Of a stretch of DNA of 64,000 nucleotides, positions 59,281 through 64,000 are shown in pieces. The notes below the pieces were generated by a model. It was given only the letters and a program-made list of their open reading frames with translations, did no database searches and had not been told where the DNA came from. Within the stretch, counting starts at the first letter, position 1. The number at the start of each line of letters is the position of its first letter. A program made the position numbers and the translations under genes. The stretch comes from Mycobacterium palustre (GTDB lineage Bacteria; Actinomycetota; Actinomycetes; Mycobacteriales; Mycobacteriaceae), in assembly GCF_002101785.1 (NCBI RefSeq), contig NZ_LQPJ01000151.1:1-64000 (forward strand), written 5' to 3'.

Positions 59281-60048
59281 GCAGCGCGGGCACCACCACG
59301 ACGTCCGCCCGCCCACCCGGGCCCGGGCGAGGCCGGCGCCGCAGCGCGGGCAGTGCGGGTCGGGCCCGTCACGCACCCCGGTGAGCCAGCGCGGCAGGCC
59401 GGGCACCCGGCCGTGCCGCACCGAGGTGCGCAGCACCTGGGTCATCGCGGTGTGCAGGCGCTTGACGTCGTCGGCGTCCAGGTCGGCGACGGGGCGGGCC
59501 GGCGCGATCCGCGCGCGCCAACAGATCTCGTCGGTGAGCAGGTTGCCCAGGCCGGCGATCACGGACTGGTCCATCAGCGTGGGTTTCAGCCGGCCGCGGC
59601 GCCCCGCCAGCGCCTCGCGGAACCGCGGCAGGCCGAGGCCCAGCGCGTCGGGGCCCTGCGGGCCCGTCACGTGCACGACGTCGTCGGCGGAATCGGCCAG
59701 CCACACCCCGCGCAGCTTGCGGAGGTCGGCGTAGCGCAGCTCGCCCCGATCCAGCGACAGCACCAGCCGCTCGTAGCCCACGGGCTCGGCGCCGTCGGCG
59801 GCGTAGTAGGGCCGGCCCGTCATGCCGCTGTGGATCAACAGCGCCGGGCCGTCGGTGGGCAGGATCAGCCACTTGCCGTGGCGGCGCGGGGAATCGAATC
59901 GCCTGCCCTCGAGCCGGCGCGCGAGCGCGCGCGGGGTGGTGTTGCGCAGGATGCCGGCGTCGCGGACCTGCACGCGCCGAATCCGCCTGCCCGGCAAGGC
60001 GTCGGCCAGCGCCCGCCGAAACCCCTCGACGTCGGGCAGTTCAGGCAC
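59272..60048 (-). CDS. Fpg/Nei-family DNA glycosylase
   Basis: 258 residues from GTG 60048, which places the catalytic Pro-Glu next to the initiator (PELPDVE). Other features: lysine and H2TH region (GLGNLLTDEICWRARIAP), LIHSGMTG, and a C-terminal zinc finger with four cysteines (CPRCGAGL, then WWCPRCQ). It removes oxidised bases and nicks the strand. Second-paralogue type, not next to the usual mutM neighbours. It overlaps the PrimPol gene by 8 bp. Confidence 0.9.
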   Translation of the reverse strand: MPELPDVEGFRRALADALPGRRIRRVQVRDAGILRNTTPRALARRLEGRRFDSPRRHGKWLILPTDGPALLIHSGMTGRPYYAADGAEPVGYERLVLSLDRGELRYADLRKLRGVWLADSADDVVHVTGPQGPDALGLGLPRFREALAGRRGRLKPTLMDQSVIAGLGNLLTDEICWRARIAPARPVADLDADDVKRLHTAMTQVLRTSVRHGRVPGLPRWLTGVRDGPDPHCPRCGAGLARARVGGRTSWWCPRCQT

Positions 60049-60931
60049 GAAGCTTTGCCAGCCGCCGCGTCGGACCGGCCAGCGACCGGGCGTGCCGGTA
60101 CATGTCGGCCCACGGATCCGGTTGCCCGGCAAGCCGTTTGGTCATGTCGCGGATGGTGAAGCGGTCGGCTCGCAGGCCGCGGGCGTCCAGTTCGTCCCAC
60201 TCCAGCGGCGTCGCGACCGGCGCGCCCGCGCGGGCCCGGACCGAATACGGGGCGACCGCGGTCTGCGCGTAGGCGTTTCGCATGACATCGAGATACACCC
60301 GGCCGCCCCGCTTGTCCTTGCGGGCCTCCACCGTGCGGTGCGCCGCGTCGTCGGCCGCGACCACCTCGGCGACGTCGCGGGCGAACTGGCGGACGGTGTC
60401 GAAATCGGCCTCGGGGCGCAGCGGCGCCACGACGTGCAGCCCGCGCGACCCGGTGGTCTGCAGGTACCGCGCGAGGCCGAGGTCGTCGAGCACCGCGGCG
60501 AACGCACGGGCGGTTTCCTTCACCACGGCGAAGTCGCTGTCGGAGGGGTCGAGGTCGAAGACCAGCCGATCGGGGTTGTGCGGCCGGTTTTTCCGCGACT
60601 GCCACACGTGCAGCGTGACGCAGTTCTGGTTGGCGAGCCAGCGCAACGCTTGGCGGCTTTCGGCCACCGGATGGACCACGGTGCCGCCGTCCTTGTCGAC
60701 CTCGACGCGGTCGATCCAGTCCGGCAGCGAATCGGCGAAACCCTGTTGCAGGAAGCCGTTTTCGCCGATGCCGCGGGGGAACCGCTGCGCGTTCAGGGCC
60801 CTGCCCTTCAGGTGCGGAAGCATGGCGTCGGCCACCTCGCCGTAGTAGTCGACGAGCTCTTTCTTGGTGATGCCCGAATCGGGGAACATCACCCGGTCGG
60901 GGTGGGTGACCACGACGTCGGCGCGGGCCAT
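60041..60931 (-). CDS. LigD-type primase-polymerase (Prim-PolC-like)
   Basis: 296 residues of stand-alone archaeo-eukaryotic primase fold: MFPDSGITKKELVDYY, catalytic Asp pair in FDLDPSDSDF, and SRGLHVVAPL. APYSVRARAGAPVATPLEWDEL closes the domain. Such enzymes fill short gaps, often with ribonucleotides. It shares one base with the ligase gene's stop (TGATG) and overlaps the glycosylase gene, so all act together. Related to Rv3730c. Confidence 0.9.
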   Translation of the reverse strand: MARADVVVTHPDRVMFPDSGITKKELVDYYGEVADAMLPHLKGRALNAQRFPRGIGENGFLQQGFADSLPDWIDRVEVDKDGGTVVHPVAESRQALRWLANQNCVTLHVWQSRKNRPHNPDRLVFDLDPSDSDFAVVKETARAFAAVLDDLGLARYLQTTGSRGLHVVAPLRPEADFDTVRQFARDVAEVVAADDAAHRTVEARKDKRGGRVYLDVMRNAYAQTAVAPYSVRARAGAPVATPLEWDELDARGLRADRFTIRDMTKRLAGQPDPWADMYRHARSLAGPTRRLAKLRA

Positions 60932-61929
60932 CAGCGGGTCTCCCGCACCACGTCGCGGGCGTCCTTGTCGGTGCGCAGGCCGAGGTAGCGCGGGTGGCGC
61001 AGCCTGCCGTCACGGGTCCATTCCGTGAACCCGATCTGCACCACCAGTTCCGGCCGCACCCAGCGGGCGCCGTTCTCGCGCACCAGGCCCCGGGTGAAGG
61101 GGGCCGCGTCCTGCTCGAGCGCCGACAGCCGCTTGTGCAGGCGGCGCAGGGTGTCCTCGTCGAAGCCGGTGCCCACCTTGCCGGCGTAGACCAGGTCGCG
61201 CCCGTCGTGGTAGCCGAGCAGCAACGCGCCCAACTCGATCCGGCTGCCCTTGGGCGCGGTGTAGCCGCCGACCACGAATTCCTGGTCGCGCACGCATTTG
61301 AACTTGAGCCAATGCGGCGACCGGCGGCCGTCGTATTTGGAGTCGGCCAGCTTGGCGATCACGCCCTCGTCGCCGCGCTCGCACGCCGCCCGGTAGGCCG
61401 CGATGCCGTCCTGCACCCGGTGGGTGGTGAAGCGCAGCGGATCCTCAAACTCGATTGCCTTGCGCAGCAGCCTTTTACGCCACAGCAGTGGCACGTCGGT
61501 GGTCGATTTGCCGTCGAGATGCAGCAGGTCGAAGACGTAGTAGAACACCCGGATCGGCGACGCCCGGGCCACATCGGGGTCGGTGATGCCCAGCCGGCCC
61601 TGCAGCCGCGCGAAGCTCGTGCGGCGCCCCTCGAAGGCCACCACCTCACCGTCGAGGACGAACCGCGTGGCGTGCTGGGCGGCGAGCGCGTCGACGATCT
61701 CGGGGTAGGTCCCGTTGAGCGACAGGCGATTTCGCGACAGCAGCCGCACCCGGTCGCCGTCGCGGAACGCCAGGCAGCGCATGCCGTCGAATTTGCGCTC
61801 GAAGATCCAGTCGGGATCGGAAAACCGCTTGTCGGTCAGCGTGGCCAGCGTGGGGGAGCGCCAATCGGGCACCGGCTCGTCGCGCAGCGCGGCGCGCACC
61901 GGACCCGGCAGGCTGGACAGGCCCGTCAT
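60931..61929 (-). CDS. ligC: ATP-dependent DNA ligase C
   Basis: 332 residues from ATG 61929, which overlaps the upstream stop (ATGA). Adenylation motif ERKFDGMR with the nucleophile Lys, LLSRN, FVLDGEVVAF, YYVFDLLHLDG, EGVIAKL and LKFKCVRDQEFVVGGY. A C-terminal OB fold follows (RWVRPELVVQIGFTEWTRDGRLRHPRYLGLR). Mycobacterial LigC with its PrimPol partner has been tied to base excision repair rather than end joining. Confidence 0.9.
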   Translation of the reverse strand: MTGLSSLPGPVRAALRDEPVPDWRSPTLATLTDKRFSDPDWIFERKFDGMRCLAFRDGDRVRLLSRNRLSLNGTYPEIVDALAAQHATRFVLDGEVVAFEGRRTSFARLQGRLGITDPDVARASPIRVFYYVFDLLHLDGKSTTDVPLLWRKRLLRKAIEFEDPLRFTTHRVQDGIAAYRAACERGDEGVIAKLADSKYDGRRSPHWLKFKCVRDQEFVVGGYTAPKGSRIELGALLLGYHDGRDLVYAGKVGTGFDEDTLRRLHKRLSALEQDAAPFTRGLVRENGARWVRPELVVQIGFTEWTRDGRLRHPRYLGLRTDKDARDVVRETR

Positions 61930-62369
61930 GGCAACCCGCACAGCTCGTCCTGCGTGTCGCCGTCGGGCAGCTGCTCACGGCGCGCGTCGGCATCGCCCTT
62001 GCGTTTGATCAGCAGCCACGTTTCGTCCGGTCCATCCCACACCCGGGTGAGCGAGTAGCCGCCGCTCACCTGCTTGCCGTGCAGCCGGAACGAAAGATGC
62101 CCGCGCTTGAGGCCGTCGGTCATGTCGTGGGGGGACGCGTTGGTGTAGGTGCCGGTCTCGCCGACGATCACGTCGTCGGGCGCGACGTCCAGCGGGCAAT
62201 CGGCGAGGCGCCGGGCGATCCGGCTGCCCTCGCGCAGCGCCCAGCACACCAGGACACCGCCGATCTCGAGGCCGAACTCGCAGTGGTCAGCGTCGGCAGC
62301 CCGGCGCCGGACGACGAAACGGGGGTCGCCGCCGCGCCGCCGCCTGCGCCGGTACTCGCTCAAGCGCAT
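61926..62369 (-). CDS. Degenerate LigD 3'-phosphoesterase-like protein
   Basis: 147 residues from ATG 62369. The outline is that of a LigD phosphoesterase domain: FVV at the start, LEIGGVLVCWALREGS, ETGTY, GHLSFRLHGKQVSGGYSLTRV, and WLLIKRKGDADA. The usual HxxxxLHYDxRLE motif reads AADADHCEFGLE, and the ExGEYGGG segment is missing. Metal-binding residues are therefore mostly lost and catalysis is unlikely. It overlaps ligC by 4 bp. Confidence 0.75.
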   Translation of the reverse strand: MRLSEYRRRRRRGGDPRFVVRRRAADADHCEFGLEIGGVLVCWALREGSRIARRLADCPLDVAPDDVIVGETGTYTNASPHDMTDGLKRGHLSFRLHGKQVSGGYSLTRVWDGPDETWLLIKRKGDADARREQLPDGDTQDELCGLP

Positions 62370-62427
62370 CCCGAAGGGATACCCGCCCGTCACGTGCGGA
62401 AACGCGGCCGCGGGCCGCACGGGACCG

Positions 62428-62934
62428 CTACCCGCCGCGCCAGGACAGCTCCATGCCGTGGGTCGCCAGCCACCGCGAGAGGTCGTAGCCGTGGCGGGCC
62501 AGGCCGTCGATCGCCGCCACCGCGCGCCGCACCGCCCGCTCGGCGACCTGCGGTGCCAGCAGGCCGTCGCGCACCGCGGCCAGCAGCTCGTCGACGTCGG
62601 CAAGCGCCGCCCCCGCTCCGGTGCGGACCACGATGTCGAGGTAGTGGTCCTCCGAACGCCACGCGCCCGGGCCCGGCGTGTATTCGCCCACGTCGAGGTA
62701 GTAGTCCTGGTCGCGTTCGTGCCCCGGGTTGAAGTGAAAGACGGTGGCGCGCAAGCCCAGTGACGGCAGCAGCCACGACTCCAGGTAGTGGAACTGGGCC
62801 CGGCCCGGCGTGGGCCGCGCGACGTAGAGGCCCCACGGCCGCACGACGTACTCGTCGACGGCCCGCACGATGCCCTTCGGATCGGTGTTGGTGCGGGCGG
62901 CCAGGTCGAACGTCTCGTGCTTGGGCGGATGAAT
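62428..62934 (-). CDS. DUF402 family protein, probable ATT start
   Basis: 168 residues if started at ATT 62934; the first ordinary start is GTG 62868 (146 residues). An in-frame TAG lies just upstream, and the extra N-terminal residues IHPPKHETFDLAARTNTDPKG look like family sequence. DUF402 features: WGLYVARPTPG, FHYLESWLLP, VFHFNPGHERDQDYYLDVGE and EDHYLDIVVRTG. Related DUF402 proteins include nucleoside phosphatases. It lies 9 bp after the ABC exporter stop, with AGGGTGG as ribosome site. Confidence 0.7.
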   Translation of the reverse strand: MHPPKHETFDLAARTNTDPKGIVRAVDEYVVRPWGLYVARPTPGRAQFHYLESWLLPSLGLRATVFHFNPGHERDQDYYLDVGEYTPGPGAWRSEDHYLDIVVRTGAGAALADVDELLAAVRDGLLAPQVAERAVRRAVAAIDGLARHGYDLSRWLATHGMELSWRGG

Positions 62935-62943
62935 GGTGCCACC

Positions 62944-64000
62944 CTAGCGGCGCAACCTGATTTTCCAGCGCACGAACCCGGCGTAGAACACCGACAGCGC
63001 CGCCAGCATGCCGATGTCGAGCAGCCACACCGTCGACGTGTGCCGCCAGAACCGGTCCTGGGACACCAGCGAACCGGGCACCAGGTTCCGCAGATCCACC
63101 GTCGCCGACGCCGCGGCGTACCCCCAGCGTGCCGGCATCGCGAAGGACAGCTGGTCGAGGCCGAGCCGACCGGTCACCGGGACCATCCCGCCGCACAGCA
63201 CCAACTGCGCCATCACGGTCACCACGAACAGCGGCATGATCTGCTCGCTGGACCGGACCAGCGACGAAATGGCCAGACCGAGGATGGCCGAGGCGACGCA
63301 CGTCGCGGCGACGGTCAGGAAGAGCTCTACCGTGGCGCCGATAGTCGAATGGCCGAGCAGGACGCCGCCATGGGTCGGAGCGCTCTTACCGATCACCACG
63401 ATCGCGGTGATGATCGCCGACTGCAGAATCGCGAAGCCGCAGAACACCGCGGTCTTGGCGAGCAGGTAGGCCGACGTCGACAGCCCGACCGCCTGCTCGC
63501 GCTGGAAGATGGCGCGCTCGCCGACCAGGTCACGGATGGTCAGCGCGGTGCCCATGAACGCCGCGGCGGGCAGCAGCAGGGCGAGAATCTGCGCGGCTTC
63601 GTCGGGGGTTCCGGCGTTCGGCCCCGGTGCGTGGAAGCCGTTGTTTCCCGGAACCGTCAGCGACAGCGAGCCCAGGATGAACGGCAACAGCGCCAGGAAG
63701 ATGAAGTACGCGCGGTCGGCCACCACCAGGCGGACCTGGCGCCGCGCGACGGTCGAGATCTGGCGCCGGACGCTGGTGTGGACCGGCTGGCCCAGATCAC
63801 CCGGCTCGTCCGTCTTGTCCGGCACCAGTCTTTGGGGCCGCTTCTGGGCCTCGGCCCGCTCGAGGAAGCGCCGGTTGGCCTCGTCGGGGTCGGCGCCCAC
63901 CTTGGTGAAGATCTTGGCCCAGTTGCTGGTGCCCATCGCGTCGCCGATCTGATCGGGCGGGCCGCAGTAGGCGGTCTTGCCGCCCGGGGCCACCAGCAGC
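62944..64000 (-). CDS. ABC exporter, Rv1747-like, 3' part (5' end outside window)
   Basis: About 350 C-terminal residues are visible. After the end of the ATPase part (APGGKTAYCGPPDQIGDAM, ANRRFLERAEAQ) comes an ABC2-type membrane domain of six helices: RAYFIFLALLPFILGSLSL, AAQILALLLPAAAFMGTALTIRDL, FCGFAILQSAIITAIVVIG, FLTVAATCVASAILGLAISSLV, IMPLFVVTVMAQLVLCGGMVPV, and a last one near the C terminus. RDLVGERAIFQREQAVGLSTSAYLLAK is the conserved ABCG-type loop. In Rv1747 two FHA domains precede this and are phosphorylated by PknF; they are not in view. Confidence 0.85.
   Translation of the reverse strand, partial: LLVAPGGKTAYCGPPDQIGDAMGTSNWAKIFTKVGADPDEANRRFLERAEAQKRPQRLVPDKTDEPGDLGQPVHTSVRRQISTVARRQVRLVVADRAYFIFLALLPFILGSLSLTVPGNNGFHAPGPNAGTPDEAAQILALLLPAAAFMGTALTIRDLVGERAIFQREQAVGLSTSAYLLAKTAVFCGFAILQSAIITAIVVIGKSAPTHGGVLLGHSTIGATVELFLTVAATCVASAILGLAISSLVRSSEQIMPLFVVTVMAQLVLCGGMVPVTGRLGLDQLSFAMPARWGYAAASATVDLRNLVPGSLVSQDRFWRHTSTVWLLDIGMLAALSVFYAGFVRWKIRLRR

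Noticed and set aside
59088..59372. Upstream extension of the secreted-protein gene through the tandem repeat
   Set aside because: It would place repeats before a clear signal peptide. ATG 59087 directly precedes the signal sequence.

Overview
The window is a high-GC stretch of a Mycobacterium chromosome. From 2.3 to 58.7 kb the gene order follows M. tuberculosis H37Rv roughly from bioF1 (Rv1569) to coaE (Rv1631): bio, nad, his, trp-lgt, pykA, cyd, cya, pdtaR, polA, rpsA, coaE. Two PE_PGRS genes at the left edge point to a slow-growing species outside the group that lacks PE_PGRS proteins. The species cannot be fixed from the sequence alone.

Layout. 1-2199: end of one PE_PGRS gene and a complete second one. 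2291-4682: bioF, bioD and an RNA-ligase-like gene, tightly coupled. 4695-8597 (minus): an uncharacterised four-gene membrane module with a cupredoxin-like protein, lying where H37Rv carries prophage phiRv1. 8734-10653: bioB, bsaP and a membrane gene. 10676-16442: secreted lipase, the NAD regulator nrtR, and divergent nadABC with a clear operator. 16460-18550: a TetR/dehydrogenase pair around a perfect palindrome, then a Ddn-like gene. 18607-25094: hisD-hisC-hisB-hisH-hisA-impA-hisF-hisI. 25102-28359: a receptor kinase with an extracellular TPM domain, chaA and bcpB. 28413-35856: trpE, a Trp-associated membrane gene, trpC-trpB-trpA, lgt and two small membrane genes. 35909-41959: pykA, tesB, a DUF2156 membrane protein, a fused dehydratase and an LLM-type oxidoreductase. 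41943-47940 (minus): cydABDC. 48018-50570 (minus): an HdeD-like protein, adenylyl cyclase, a DUF488 gene and a tRNA. 50693-58667: pdtaR, a thiolase pair, polA, rpsA and coaE. 58674-64000 (minus) departs from H37Rv order: a secreted protein, a 57-bp tandem repeat, a repair operon (Fpg-like glycosylase, PrimPol, ligase C and a degenerate phosphoesterase-like gene), a DUF402 gene and the 3' part of an Rv1747-like ABC exporter.

Three themes stand out. First, many adjacent genes share NTGA stop/start overlaps, so whole pathways (bio, nad, his, trp-lgt, cyd, repair) look translationally coupled. Second, short MIRU-like repeats of about 48-57 bp have entered coding sequence or gene junctions at least four times (bioF, hisC/hisB, cydD/cydC, downstream of fpg), mostly in frame. 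Third, several strong inverted repeats sit exactly at promoters (nadA, tetR/dehydrogenase, cydA, the thiolase pair, bioB) and are good operator candidates.

No insertion sequence, CRISPR array, rRNA or prophage was seen. No gap between genes exceeds about 190 bp.
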